This document shows positions 37,248 to 46,641 of a stretch of 64,000 bases of DNA, piece after piece. This DNA comes from Marinirhabdus sp963799365. Its GTDB lineage: Bacteria > Bacteroidota > Bacteroidia > Flavobacteriales > Flavobacteriaceae. Below the pieces are notes generated by a model that did no database searches, was not told the origin of the DNA, and saw nothing but the letters and a program-made list of their open reading frames with translations. The translations under genes were made by a program, and so were the position numbers. The stretch spans positions 124,001 through 188,000 of the forward strand of contig CAWCWV010000008.1 in assembly GCA_963799365.1 (NCBI GenBank). Reading direction: 5' to 3'. Within the stretch, counting starts at the first letter, position 1; each line of letters starts with the position of its first letter.

Positions 37248-37602
37248 ACGTAGGGATGGTAACGTAAAAGTATTCGGCAGTGTCAAAATTCATCATTTTA
37301 TAGGCACCCTGCATGGCACCTACAGGGGCTTGTAACAAACAACCGCTGCTGTAGGTATGCGTTTCACCAGGCTGTAAAATAGGTTGTACTCCAATTACAC
37401 CATCACCCTCTACCGTTTCTTTAACATTTAATGCATCTATAATTTCCCAACGTCTGGAGACCAGTTGTACTATAAACTTACTTTGGTTCTCTATGGTAAT
37501 CGTATAAGAAAAAGCATAAGAGGGTCTTGGGCTATCTTCTAGCATTCCTTCATACCTATTGGCTACTGAAATTTTTATTCCTTTGGTTATTTGTTGTATC
37601 AT
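37216..37602 (-). CDS. apaG: ApaG domain protein
   Basis: A 128-residue ApaG protein, a fibronectin-III-like beta sandwich. The conserved SFAYTITIEN-type strand (here YAFSYTITIENQS), RRWEIIDALN, and the glycine-rich SSGCLLQAPVGAMQGAYKM are all present. ApaG is associated with cobalt/magnesium homeostasis or diadenosine tetraphosphate levels, without a settled mechanism. It is 2 bases downstream of the DUF3667 gene and overlaps the convergent gene's 3' end. Confidence 0.92.
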   Translation of the reverse strand: MIQQITKGIKISVANRYEGMLEDSPRPSYAFSYTITIENQSKFIVQLVSRRWEIIDALNVKETVEGDGVIGVQPILQPGETHTYSSGCLLQAPVGAMQGAYKMMNFDTAEYFYVTIPTFKLNAAFAMN

Positions 37603-37604
37603 AC

Positions 37605-38786
37605 TTAATAGACTGCTGCTGTGATCACAAAAAATATTGCTGCCGCAAAAATTGAGCTCATAAAGAAAACAATATTTAAAAATAAGAATTTCAAAATTGT
37701 TACGAAACGATTTTGCTTATAGAAATTACGCAATGCCTTATAAAAGTAAAAAGGACCTATTAAAGTGAATAATATTCCCGATAAAATTTCTTCTCCAATT
37801 AACAAGTCGGGAATGAGAGCAATGAACATCCCAATAAAGAGAAAGCTAAAAATATGGAAGATAAAAACCATATGTTCTACATAAGAATACTTCTTTCTGG
37901 AGTAAATCAGCCAAAAGAAAATAGCAAATACTGGCGTAAAAAAGAATAGGAAAAAAGGAACTTTCCCCAACATATAATTTAGGAATTCAGTGGGTTTATC
38001 TCTAATCCGTTCATAAACCTGCCCTTTTTGATAGATCCATCTATTCATTCGCGTATGGGAATGATTAAGACTATCCAAAGCAATTGCTACATCTGTAATT
38101 TTGGTCTCCTCGTAGAATTCCTGATAGAATATAAAGCGTTTAATTTTACTTTCAGCCCAACCCAGCGTATCCAGTTCTTTTTCTGAGATTAGCTCGAACT
38201 GCTCCTTTTTTACTTTGTTATCACCAGTAGTATTTTTTAGTATGGAATCTACCTTTTTATTTACAGAATCAAGTGTTGTAATAGGGACCTCATTGTTACC
38301 TTGATATTGGTTAGACTCATTTAAGTTGAAAGTTTTATCTCCAATTGAATATTTAATACCAGGGTCTACCTCATCATTCGTTTTTACGATGGCGTTCTCA
38401 CTGTCTGTTGCCACAAAGGTGTTAATAATCCCATTCAGCAAAAAATAGATAATTGAGACGCTTAGAAAGAAACGGAATGGGTTCGCATATCGCAATCGTT
38501 CTCCTGTCACATACCTTCGGGTAATAGTACCTGGTCTAAATAATAAATCTGAAATGGTATACCGTAATCTGGAATCGTAGCTTACGATACTGTTAAAAAA
38601 CTCACTGAAGAAATCCTTTAACGAAAGTTGTTTGGTACTGTTTAGTTGAGAACAATATGGGCAATACACGTCGCTAAGGTCTAAAGGGTGACCACAGTTA
38701 AGACAGGTGTTGCTTCGGTACCTAAAGTGCCTGCGACTATTTTCGCTTACTTTATTGGCAGGTGGTACTTGTGTATCGCTACTCAT
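37605..38786 (-). CDS. DUF3667 membrane protein with an N-terminal zinc ribbon
   Basis: A 393-residue protein. Near residue 29 a zinc ribbon reads CLNCGHPLDLSDVYCPYC. This is followed by the DUF3667 signature (LSLKDFFSEFFNSI, RPGTITRRYVTGERLRYANPFRFFLS), one membrane helix, a long charged periplasmic or cytosolic stretch, and four or five more helices at the C-terminus. The family has no known function. The gene sits between trkH and apaG. Confidence 0.85.
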   Translation of the reverse strand: MSSDTQVPPANKVSENSRRHFRYRSNTCLNCGHPLDLSDVYCPYCSQLNSTKQLSLKDFFSEFFNSIVSYDSRLRYTISDLLFRPGTITRRYVTGERLRYANPFRFFLSVSIIYFLLNGIINTFVATDSENAIVKTNDEVDPGIKYSIGDKTFNLNESNQYQGNNEVPITTLDSVNKKVDSILKNTTGDNKVKKEQFELISEKELDTLGWAESKIKRFIFYQEFYEETKITDVAIALDSLNHSHTRMNRWIYQKGQVYERIRDKPTEFLNYMLGKVPFFLFFFTPVFAIFFWLIYSRKKYSYVEHMVFIFHIFSFLFIGMFIALIPDLLIGEEILSGILFTLIGPFYFYKALRNFYKQNRFVTILKFLFLNIVFFMSSIFAAAIFFVITAAVY

Positions 38787-38818
38787 ACCGTAAAAGTACT
38801 GAAAGTTTTAAAATGTCA

Positions 38819-40324
38819 TTAGCGGTTTCGCCAAAAGAAAGGCGTAAACAAAATAAGCACGGTAAAAAGTTCTAGTCTGCCAATGAGCATTAAAAATGAC
38901 GCCCACCATTTTGCAGCTGTTGGTAGTGCTCCGTAGTTATTTACAGGCCCTAGATCTCCTAAAGCGGGTCCTACATTCCCTAATGTTGATGCTGCGCCAC
39001 CAAGTGCTGTTTTATAGTCTAAGCCTAGCCAGGAAAACACTAAAACTCCAAATATAAAAGAGAGCATATACAAAATAAAAAATCCCAATACATTATAAAC
39101 AATTGGTTGTTGTACGGAGCGGTTGTTATATCTAACTGGTAAAATAGCATTGGGATGTAATGTTCTTTTAAATTCTAAAATTCCATTTTTAATCATTAGT
39201 AAATGTCTAACCACTTTAACTCCTCCAGCCGTAGAGCCAGCCGAGCCACCTAAAAACATCAACCCAAAGAAAAACACAGCCAAAAATGGCGTCCATAAAG
39301 TATAATCTGCGCTTATAAAACCAGTAGTGGTAATAACACTTAACACCTGGAACAACCCGTGACGAAATGCACTCTCTGCTTCTCCCCAAATCATGGGATG
39401 TTCAATGCTGGAAAGTGAAACATCTGCCTGCAGGTAAATAAGAATAGCAGCAATGAAGGTGAAGAAGACTATCATTCCAGCATACCACTTAAATTCATCG
39501 TCTTGAAAAACGCGCTTAAAGCGTCTTTTAAAAGCAAAATAACTCAATACAAAATTGGTTCCTGCCAAAAACATAAACACAATGATAATATATTGTATAA
39601 TAGGTTTATCGTTCCAATATGCAACACTCGCATTTTTGGTTGAAAACCCACCTGTACTTAAGGTACTTAATGAGTGATTCATAGCATCAAAAAGACTCAT
39701 TCCTGCTACTTTCAATAAGATAGTTTCGGCAACGGTGTAACTCACGTAAATAAGCCATAATCTTTTTGCAGTATCGGTAATTCTTGGATGTAATTTATCG
39801 CCACCAGGTCCGGGAGCTTCAGCAGTAAAAAGTTGCATTCCTCCTATGCCTAGCAATGGTAAAATAGCAATGGCCAGAACAATAATTCCCATCCCACCAA
39901 TCCAGTGTGTAATGCTACGCCAAAAAAGAACCCCTTTGGGTAGACTTTCAATATCGCTTAAAATAGAGGCTCCTGTTGTGGTATAGCCACTCATGGTCTC
40001 AAAGAAAGCATTTGCAAAACCTGGAATGGCTCCTGTAAAGAGATAGGGTAAGGTGCCAACAAGTGCCATGCTTACCCATCCAAAGGTGACAATAATGTAT
40101 CCGTCTCTTTTTTGGATTTCCTTGCGGTGTTTTCGGGTTGTTAGCATCACTACACCCCCTATAAAGAGTGTTGTAAAACCAGCCAGAAACATCTCCAATA
40201 CCACCCCATCTTTATACAAAAAACTAATAAGTGCTGAGAGGAGCATAAATCCACCATTCACAAGTAAAAGCAGCCCTAAAAGGTGAAAGATTATTTTATA
40301 ATTAAGGGAGGCGATGGGACGCAT
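38819..40324 (-). CDS. trkH: Trk potassium uptake channel subunit TrkH
   Basis: A 501-residue membrane protein with the four-fold repeated pore architecture of Trk/Ktr channels. Pore-loop glycine motifs are visible in TTGASILSD, STGGFSTKN, TTTGFISAD and TLGNVGPALGD. It imports K+ together with the NAD-binding subunit TrkA. Its ATG overlaps the trkA stop by one base (TAATG). Confidence 0.92.
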   Translation of the reverse strand: MRPIASLNYKIIFHLLGLLLLVNGGFMLLSALISFLYKDGVVLEMFLAGFTTLFIGGVVMLTTRKHRKEIQKRDGYIIVTFGWVSMALVGTLPYLFTGAIPGFANAFFETMSGYTTTGASILSDIESLPKGVLFWRSITHWIGGMGIIVLAIAILPLLGIGGMQLFTAEAPGPGGDKLHPRITDTAKRLWLIYVSYTVAETILLKVAGMSLFDAMNHSLSTLSTGGFSTKNASVAYWNDKPIIQYIIIVFMFLAGTNFVLSYFAFKRRFKRVFQDDEFKWYAGMIVFFTFIAAILIYLQADVSLSSIEHPMIWGEAESAFRHGLFQVLSVITTTGFISADYTLWTPFLAVFFFGLMFLGGSAGSTAGGVKVVRHLLMIKNGILEFKRTLHPNAILPVRYNNRSVQQPIVYNVLGFFILYMLSFIFGVLVFSWLGLDYKTALGGAASTLGNVGPALGDLGPVNNYGALPTAAKWWASFLMLIGRLELFTVLILFTPFFWRNR

Positions 40325-41673
40325 TACACAAAGAGTTTTTCAACTTTAGAAATAGATTGAGGTAAACAACAAATTACGATCCGGTCACCACTCATAATTC
40401 TGAAATCACCCAAGGCAATAATACCTTCACCATTTCTAACAACACCGCCAATAATGGCCGATCGTGGTAGATCTATCTCCTTTATGATTTTCCCAGCAAC
40501 ATCTGAATTTGGTGTGACTACAAATTCCAAAAGCTCTGCGTTCATATTGTTTAGCTTGGTCATGGCCACTACTTCTCCTTTACGAACATATCGAAAAATG
40601 GTATTGGCTGCTAATAATTTTTTATTAATAAGCGTATCAATCCCAATAGATTGTGAGAGTTGAAAATAGTCCATATTCTCCACCAAAGCAATGGCTTTTT
40701 TAACACCTTTACTTTTAGCAACAAGACACGACATAATATTGGTTTCGCTATTTCCAGTTACCGAAATAAACGCATCCATATCTGCAATAGACTCTTCCAT
40801 TAAAAGCTCTACGTTACGACCGTCTCCATTTATAACCAAACAGCTGGGGATTTCATCGGCGATATCAAAGGCTTTGCTCTGTTCTCTTTCAATTAATTTC
40901 ACACGAAAGCTATTTTTACAGAGGTCTCTTGCTGTTTTGTAGCCTATTTTACTTCCGCCAAGGATCATGACATTTTTAATTTCCATTTTCACCTTTCCAG
41001 TGAGTTTAAAAATTTCGTCAACTCCTTTTTTGGTGGTCGTAAAATAAACCTGATCTCCTTCTTTGAACTGGGTATCACCTCTTGGAATCAAGGTATACTG
41101 GGTTCCAAAACGTTGAATTGCCAGTGGCACATACTGTAGTTCTGGATACAAATCTCCTACCTCTTTCACTGTTTTATCTACAAAAGCTGCGGTTCTGGAA
41201 AGGGAGAGCCCAATCATAATAAGTGCTCCATTTTCAAACTCGTAGGTATCGTTAAAGCCACTTTGGTTCAGTAAAAGGGATATTTCATTTGCAGCAAGTG
41301 CTTCCGGAGAAATAAGCTCGTCTATCCCGAATTTTTTAAAACCTACTTCTTCCTGGTTGTCTAAAAATTCGGTATTGCTAATTCGGGCTATGGTACGTTT
41401 AGCACCTAATTGCTTCGCCAAAACGCAAACGGTAATGTTGGTAGTCTCGCTACTGGTTACTGCAATCACAAGATCTGCTTGCGCTATCTGAGCGTCTTTT
41501 AAAGTTGAGATAGAAGTAGCATCTCCCTTGATAACTCGGATATCCAAGTGTGTATCTGCGTAGGTAAGTGTTTCCCTTTTATTATCTATTAATATGATAT
41601 CCTGCGACTCGTACGATAAAAGTTTGGCTAGGTGAAAACCTACTTCCCCGGCGCCGGCAATTATTATTTTCAT
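40324..41673 (-). CDS. trkA: Trk system potassium transporter subunit TrkA
   Basis: A 449-residue cytosolic gating subunit with two RCK units. Each has a Rossmann fold (MKIIIAGAGEVGFHLA at the start; NVMILGGSKIGYKTA near residue 230) and a TrkA-C domain. The start is placed at ATG 41671-41673, because the upstream extension in the same frame has no family character. It binds NAD(H) and controls TrkH, whose gene follows with a TAATG overlap. Confidence 0.93.
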   Translation of the reverse strand: MKIIIAGAGEVGFHLAKLLSYESQDIILIDNKRETLTYADTHLDIRVIKGDATSISTLKDAQIAQADLVIAVTSSETTNITVCVLAKQLGAKRTIARISNTEFLDNQEEVGFKKFGIDELISPEALAANEISLLLNQSGFNDTYEFENGALIMIGLSLSRTAAFVDKTVKEVGDLYPELQYVPLAIQRFGTQYTLIPRGDTQFKEGDQVYFTTTKKGVDEIFKLTGKVKMEIKNVMILGGSKIGYKTARDLCKNSFRVKLIEREQSKAFDIADEIPSCLVINGDGRNVELLMEESIADMDAFISVTGNSETNIMSCLVAKSKGVKKAIALVENMDYFQLSQSIGIDTLINKKLLAANTIFRYVRKGEVVAMTKLNNMNAELLEFVVTPNSDVAGKIIKEIDLPRSAIIGGVVRNGEGIIALGDFRIMSGDRIVICCLPQSISKVEKLFV

Positions 41674-41804
41674 GAAATGTAGATGAAATACGTTGGGCAA
41701 AGGTACGATAGAAATATAAACTAATGTAAAAATGATTGGTTTGTGTTTTAATGCAAAAGCAATAAACCTATAGGGAATATTTAAAAATTTCCACAAAAAG
41801 TACG

Positions 41805-41812
41805 TAGCTTTG
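41805..41812 (+). promoter_or_regulatory. -7 box of the ubiE-porT promoter
   Basis: TAGCTTTG fits TAnnTTTG. It contains the in-frame TTG at 41810, so that codon is part of the promoter, and the ATG at 41828 is the gene start. Confidence 0.65.
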
Positions 41813-41827
41813 CACCCGCAAAAACCT

Positions 41828-42559
41828 ATGGAAGAGAAAGTAACCCCTTATAAAGATAGCAACCGTAATAAAAAGGAACAGGTAGAACAAATGTTCGATA
41901 CTATTTCTGGCAATTACGATGGTCTAAACCGTGTTATTTCTTTGGGAATAGACCAAAAATGGCGCAGAAAAGTAGTAAAGTTGGTTGCTGAAGTACAGCC
42001 CAATTCTATTCTTGACATTGCAACAGGCACTGGCGATCTAGCCTTACAATTTGCAGCAAAAATTCCTGCAGACCACATTGTTGGTCTGGACCTTAGTGAA
42101 GGAATGCTCTCTGTGGCCCGTAAAAAAGTAGCAGGAAAAACCATTTCAGAAAAGGTGCTCTTTCTAAAAGGCGATAGTGAAAAACTACCTTTTGAAGACA
42201 ATAGTTTCGATGCGATTACCGTTTCCTTCGGAATTCGGAATTTTGAAACCCTGGAAAAAGGTTTGGCAGAAATACTGAGGGTCTTGAAACCGAAAGGTAG
42301 ATTTGTGATTCTGGAAACTTCAGTCCCTACAAAATTTCCTTTTAAGCAGGGGTATTATTTGTACTCTAGGGGTATATTACCTATTATTGGACGCCTATTT
42401 TCAAAAGACAAAGTAGCATACAAGTATTTAAGCGAAAGCGCGGCTGTTTTTCCACATGGCGAAAAGCTCAACAATATTTTACGAAAAATTGGGTTTATAG
42501 AGGTGAAAAACAAACCGCAAACCTTTGGTGTAGCAACCATTTATACGGCAAGCAAATAA
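41828..42559 (+). CDS. ubiE: Demethylmenaquinone methyltransferase
   Basis: A 243-residue SAM methyltransferase of the UbiE/MenG family, acting on demethylmenaquinone (Bacteroidota use menaquinone). Signatures: VEQMFDTISGNYDGLNRVISLGIDQKWRRKVV, ILDIATGTGDLALQ, and the later FGIRNFETLEKGLAE and LKPKGRFVILE. The start is the ATG 16 bases after a -7 box. The stop overlaps the porT start (TAATG), so the two are coupled. Confidence 0.94.
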   Translation: MEEKVTPYKDSNRNKKEQVEQMFDTISGNYDGLNRVISLGIDQKWRRKVVKLVAEVQPNSILDIATGTGDLALQFAAKIPADHIVGLDLSEGMLSVARKKVAGKTISEKVLFLKGDSEKLPFEDNSFDAITVSFGIRNFETLEKGLAEILRVLKPKGRFVILETSVPTKFPFKQGYYLYSRGILPIIGRLFSKDKVAYKYLSESAAVFPHGEKLNNILRKIGFIEVKNKPQTFGVATIYTASK

Positions 42560-43269
42560 TGATAAAGAGATTATTTTTTTTACTGGCACTAGTATTTATA
42601 GCACAATCTGCACAGGCACAGCTTTTTACTAAAGAACGGCTGGCAAATCTAGAAACGTTTGACAACAAATTTCTAACCTATGGTTATTTTCTAGGTTTTA
42701 ATAGCTACGATTTTAAAATTGAATATGAAAATCAAGCCCAAGACGATAATACCGATATTCTTGTAGAAAGCCAATCCGGATTTAACGTAGGCCTTGTAGG
42801 CGATATGCGCATAAACCGATACATTAACCTGCGCTTGGAGCCTGGTTTATATTTTGCACAACGAAATCTTATTTTTCCAAATTTTGTAGAAGAAAGAGAT
42901 TTTTTACGAGAGACGAAATCTACCTACATCCACGTACCGCTTCTGGTAAAGTTTTCTACTGAACGTTTAAATAATTTTAAACCATTTATTGTCGCGGGAG
43001 TATCACGATCGATCAATCTTTCCAGCAACCAGGACAACCCAGAAGACAATGAGCAGGGGCAATTTAGGATGACCTCTGGAACCAGTTATGTTGAACTTGG
43101 TTTTGGAATAGACTTCTATCTATTCTACTTTAAATTTACACCGTCCATACGCGGGGTGTTTGCCACAAGTGATGAGTTGGTAGCAGATGACGATCCAAAC
43201 TCTCCCTGGACAGGAAATATTAATAAGCTATCTACACGAGGTATTTTTATAAACTTTACCTTTCAATAG
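42559..43269 (+). CDS. porT: PorT-like type IX secretion/outer membrane barrel protein
   Basis: A 236-residue protein with a signal peptide (FIAQSAQAQ) and the beta-barrel pattern of the PorT family, needed in Bacteroidota for secretion through the T9SS. KFLTYGYFLGFNSYDFKI, LRLEPGLYFAQRN and YIHVPLLVKFS are typical. It is coupled to ubiE, an arrangement I know from other flavobacteria. The end overlaps the 3' end of the convergent methyltransferase gene by 7 bases. Confidence 0.85.
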   Translation: MIKRLFFLLALVFIAQSAQAQLFTKERLANLETFDNKFLTYGYFLGFNSYDFKIEYENQAQDDNTDILVESQSGFNVGLVGDMRINRYINLRLEPGLYFAQRNLIFPNFVEERDFLRETKSTYIHVPLLVKFSTERLNNFKPFIVAGVSRSINLSSNQDNPEDNEQGQFRMTSGTSYVELGFGIDFYLFYFKFTPSIRGVFATSDELVADDDPNSPWTGNINKLSTRGIFINFTFQ

Positions 43270-44003
43270 GCACGTTTAAACTCGCTTAGCAGGATAGCTG
43301 CAGCAGTAGCTACATTTAAACTTTCGGTGGTCGCATTTCCAAATTGTGGAATGCTTATTTTTTCTGAAATAATTGCTGAAATTTCTGCTGAAACACCATT
43401 GGCTTCATTCCCCATTACTATAATTCCTTCTTGAGGCATTGTGCTTTTGTACACATTTTTCCCTTCCATAAAAGCACCAAAAACAGGCAGTTTCGAATTT
43501 TGAAGCGTTTCAACAAGCGATACATATTGCACCGAAACCCTCGCAATACTTCCCATTGTGGCTTGTACCACTTTTGGATTATAACAATCTGTTGTATCCT
43601 GCGAACATAGTAATTGCGTTACCCCAAACCAATCGCATAATCTAATGATAGTTCCTAAATTTCCAGGATCACGCACCGCATCCAGCGCTACAATGAGTCC
43701 GCTATCTTTAATTTTTGGGGGGTTGGGCTTTTCAAAAATGGCCAGCGAGGTATTGGCAGTTTTTAAATTGCTTATTTTTTTAAGTTCCTGGGGGGAGATC
43801 TGCCTATAAATCATTTCTGAAACTTCAATACCGCCTTTAGAAGGATCGAGAGGCGCTGTTGCATAAAATGCGTTCAATTTTAAACCCTCGGCAAGCAATT
43901 CTTTTATTACTTTAGGGCCTTCGGCAACAAAAAGAGAACGTAAATCACGGTACTTTTTTTGTTGTAATTGCGTTATTGATTTTATTTCACTTTTACTTAT
44001 CAA
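43263..44003 (-). CDS. TrmH/SpoU family RNA 2'-O-methyltransferase
   Basis: A 246-residue SPOUT methyltransferase. The N-terminal substrate-binding part (KKYRDLRSLFVAEGPKVIKEL) is followed by the SpoU motifs LDAVRDPGNLGTIIRLCDWFG, IVMGNEANGVS and IPQFGNATTESLNVATAAAILL. The target nucleoside, rRNA or tRNA, is unknown. The start is taken at TTG 44001-44003. Longer versions of the frame would run into the divergent tamL gene. Confidence 0.9.
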   Translation of the reverse strand: MISKSEIKSITQLQQKKYRDLRSLFVAEGPKVIKELLAEGLKLNAFYATAPLDPSKGGIEVSEMIYRQISPQELKKISNLKTANTSLAIFEKPNPPKIKDSGLIVALDAVRDPGNLGTIIRLCDWFGVTQLLCSQDTTDCYNPKVVQATMGSIARVSVQYVSLVETLQNSKLPVFGAFMEGKNVYKSTMPQEGIIVMGNEANGVSAEISAIISEKISIPQFGNATTESLNVATAAAILLSEFKRAY

Positions 44004-44019
44004 AATTATCCTATTTTTG
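44001..44019. promoter_or_regulatory. Back-to-back divergent -7 boxes for the trmH-type gene and tamL
   Basis: On the minus strand TAATTTTG (44008-44001) and on the plus strand TATTTTTG (44012-44019) both fit TAnnTTTG and are separated by only three bases. Each polymerase footprint would cover the other's -7 box, so simultaneous use is unlikely. The minus-strand box overlaps the proposed TTG start, which weakens either that box or that start. Confidence 0.45.
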
Positions 44020-44040
44020 AATTCCAGTAAAGACAACAGC

Positions 44041-46599
44041 TTGGTCCAAACACATACAAAAGTAGCATTTATTTTAGGAGTCGTACTACTCTTGGTTTCG
44101 TGCAACGCAGTAAAATATGTTCCCGATAACGAATTTTTACTTACCGAAAACACGATAACAGTAGATGGTGAAGAAACCGGAGACAGCGAACCCTTCTCCT
44201 ATTTAACACAACGCCCTAATACAAAATTCCCACTCTTAGGTGTTCCGGTTGGATTACATATTTATAATCTAGCCGACCCAAATCCAGACTCCACCTTTCA
44301 AGCCTGGCTGGATAAAAAACCACGCCGTGAAGATAAACTTGTAAAACTTTTGTCTCGAAAACAGTTAACAGCACTAGACAGTTCCTATATAAAATTTAAC
44401 CAGTTCTTACAACGTGCCGGAGACGCACCGGTGATTGTTTCGGAAGACAGAAACAAAAAATCGGTTACACAACTGGAACGCTACTATGCCAGTCTTGGTT
44501 ATTTTAATGCCAAAGCAAAGCACAAAGTAATCACAGACTCCAGCAAAGAAAAACGCGCCTCAGTTGCCTACGATGTCCTTAAATACAAGCCGTATTTTAT
44601 AGATTCTATTGCTTACAATATTAGTTCGCCCTTGGTCGATTCGCTTTTTAAACAAACAAAAAACGAAACCTTTTTGAAAAGTGGGGAGCAATACATGCGT
44701 AACAATTTTTTAAACGAGATAGATAGATTGACCATACAATTCCGAAATTCCGGGATGTATTATTTCGATCAGGATTATGTAACCTTTAAAGGAGATACTG
44801 TAAAAACAGATCATAAAGCAAATATCACCTATGTTATACCAGATAGACGGATAACAAAAGATGACAGCACCGTTACCGAGCCTTTTAAAATATACACTGT
44901 GAACGACGTGCGGGTGGTAACAGATTATACTTTTGCAAACAGTACTAAAGCATTTACAGACTCCGTAACATACAATGGCTATAAACTCTATGGCTATGAA
45001 GAAATAAAATACAAACCAAAAGCTATTACAGACGCACTTTCAATCTCTCCAGACAGTATTTTTAAAGACATAGATAGAAATCTTACCTACAATCAGATTA
45101 GTGATTTAAAGATTTTCAAATATCCAAACATTTCATACCAGGAAGACCCAGCAGATAGTACCGGCCTTATCGCTACTATTTTATTATCTCCACAGAAAAA
45201 ATATACCTTAGACACAAGTTTTGACGCCTACACCTCTGCCCTACAACCTTTTGGGACAGGTTTTAGCACCTCGTTATTAATTAGAAATATTTTTAGAGGT
45301 GCTGAAACCTTACAACTATCAGCAAGCGGTAGTGTTGGATCTTCGGCCGATAGGGATGTTGGATTTTTCGGAACTTCAGATATTGGAACAAGTGTTAGGC
45401 TATCGTTCCCTCGAATTTTATTTCCACTGAATACCGAGAAATTCATTCCGAAGTATATGTCGCCCTCCACCAATTTAAGTGTTGGAGTGAATCTACAGAG
45501 TAATATTGGACTGGACCGCCAGAACTATTCCGGTAAATTTAATTACCGATGGAAACCCTCGAAAATTAGAACAAATGAATTTGATTTATTCGATGTTCAG
45601 TATGTTCGAAACTTAAACGTAGACAACTATTTTAACGTATACCGAAGCTCTTACGACAGGCTTAATGAGTTAGCCCGTGTTACAGGTTACGATTTTAGCA
45701 ATCCAAGTATGGCTACCACGCCAAGTCTTACCATCCCTGGAGAAACTAATGATTTTCTAAATGATGTTTTGCTGGAGCAGGACCCAGATTTAAATGTAAG
45801 TGCAGATCAGCTTCAAGAAATTCGTAGAATTGACGAACGAAGGTTCCGTTTAAGTGAAGACAACCTCATTTTTGCCACTGCTTTTACCTGGCTCCAAGAT
45901 ACCCGTGAAAATATTTTTGATAAGAGCTGGACACGTTTTAGATGGAAACTGGCATCTGCAGGAACTATTTTGTCTGGTGTGAGTGCCATAACAGGAGCAG
46001 AAGACAATGAAAATGGCTCTAAAGAAGTAGGTGGCGTAGCCTATTCGCAATACATAAAAGGAGAAGCCGAAATAATAAAACACTGGACACTTTTTGACAA
46101 TAATGTTTTTGCAGCAAGAGCTTTTATTGGCCTTGCCATTCCCTACGGCAACAGTAACAGCATACCTTTCACCCGAAGTTATTTTGCTGGCGGAACTAAC
46201 GATAATCGTGGATGGAGAGCCTATAGTTTGGGTCCCGGAACCAGTGGGGGTGTGTTAGATTTTAATGAAGCAAATTTCAAACTTGCCTTTAACGGAGAGT
46301 ACCGTTACACTATTTTAGGAGCCTTTAAAGGAGCATTTTTTGTGGATGTGGGAAATATCTGGAACGTGCTGGATGACCAGGCAGATAATGAAGTTGTTAA
46401 TTTTGACGGGATTCAGGATTTAAAAGAACTTGCTGTAGCTTCAGGATTTGGTATTAGATACGATTTTGGATTTTTTGTGATACGCTTCGACATTGGCTTT
46501 AAAACCCACGACCCAGGACGTCCAGAAGGCGAACGCTGGTTTAAAGATTACAATTTCCAGAATGCTGTGTATAACATAGGTATTAACTATCCGTTCTAA
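44041..46599 (+). CDS. TamL-type translocation and assembly lipoprotein (BamA/TamA family)
   Basis: An outer-membrane protein of about 850 residues. A lipoprotein signal (VAFILGVVLLLVSC) at the N-terminus distinguishes the Bacteroidota TamL form of TamA. POTRA-like repeats follow (about 60-400), then a 16-strand Omp85 barrel ending in FGIRYDFGFFVIRFDIGFK and NIGINYPF. It should help insert outer-membrane proteins with TamB. TTG at 44041 is favoured as start, since TTG at 44017 lies inside a -7 promoter box. Confidence 0.88.
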   Translation: MVQTHTKVAFILGVVLLLVSCNAVKYVPDNEFLLTENTITVDGEETGDSEPFSYLTQRPNTKFPLLGVPVGLHIYNLADPNPDSTFQAWLDKKPRREDKLVKLLSRKQLTALDSSYIKFNQFLQRAGDAPVIVSEDRNKKSVTQLERYYASLGYFNAKAKHKVITDSSKEKRASVAYDVLKYKPYFIDSIAYNISSPLVDSLFKQTKNETFLKSGEQYMRNNFLNEIDRLTIQFRNSGMYYFDQDYVTFKGDTVKTDHKANITYVIPDRRITKDDSTVTEPFKIYTVNDVRVVTDYTFANSTKAFTDSVTYNGYKLYGYEEIKYKPKAITDALSISPDSIFKDIDRNLTYNQISDLKIFKYPNISYQEDPADSTGLIATILLSPQKKYTLDTSFDAYTSALQPFGTGFSTSLLIRNIFRGAETLQLSASGSVGSSADRDVGFFGTSDIGTSVRLSFPRILFPLNTEKFIPKYMSPSTNLSVGVNLQSNIGLDRQNYSGKFNYRWKPSKIRTNEFDLFDVQYVRNLNVDNYFNVYRSSYDRLNELARVTGYDFSNPSMATTPSLTIPGETNDFLNDVLLEQDPDLNVSADQLQEIRRIDERRFRLSEDNLIFATAFTWLQDTRENIFDKSWTRFRWKLASAGTILSGVSAITGAEDNENGSKEVGGVAYSQYIKGEAEIIKHWTLFDNNVFAARAFIGLAIPYGNSNSIPFTRSYFAGGTNDNRGWRAYSLGPGTSGGVLDFNEANFKLAFNGEYRYTILGAFKGAFFVDVGNIWNVLDDQADNEVVNFDGIQDLKELAVASGFGIRYDFGFFVIRFDIGFKTHDPGRPEGERWFKDYNFQNAVYNIGINYPF

Positions 46600-46614
46600 C
46601 CCAGCAATTTTTAT

Positions 46615-46622
46615 TATTTTTG
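46615..46622 (+). promoter_or_regulatory. -7 box of the fbaA promoter
   Basis: TATTTTTG fits TAnnTTTG, 20 bases before the fbaA ATG and 16 bases after the tamL stop. Confidence 0.6.
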
Positions 46623-46641
46623 CGGTTCAAAATACCCTACT

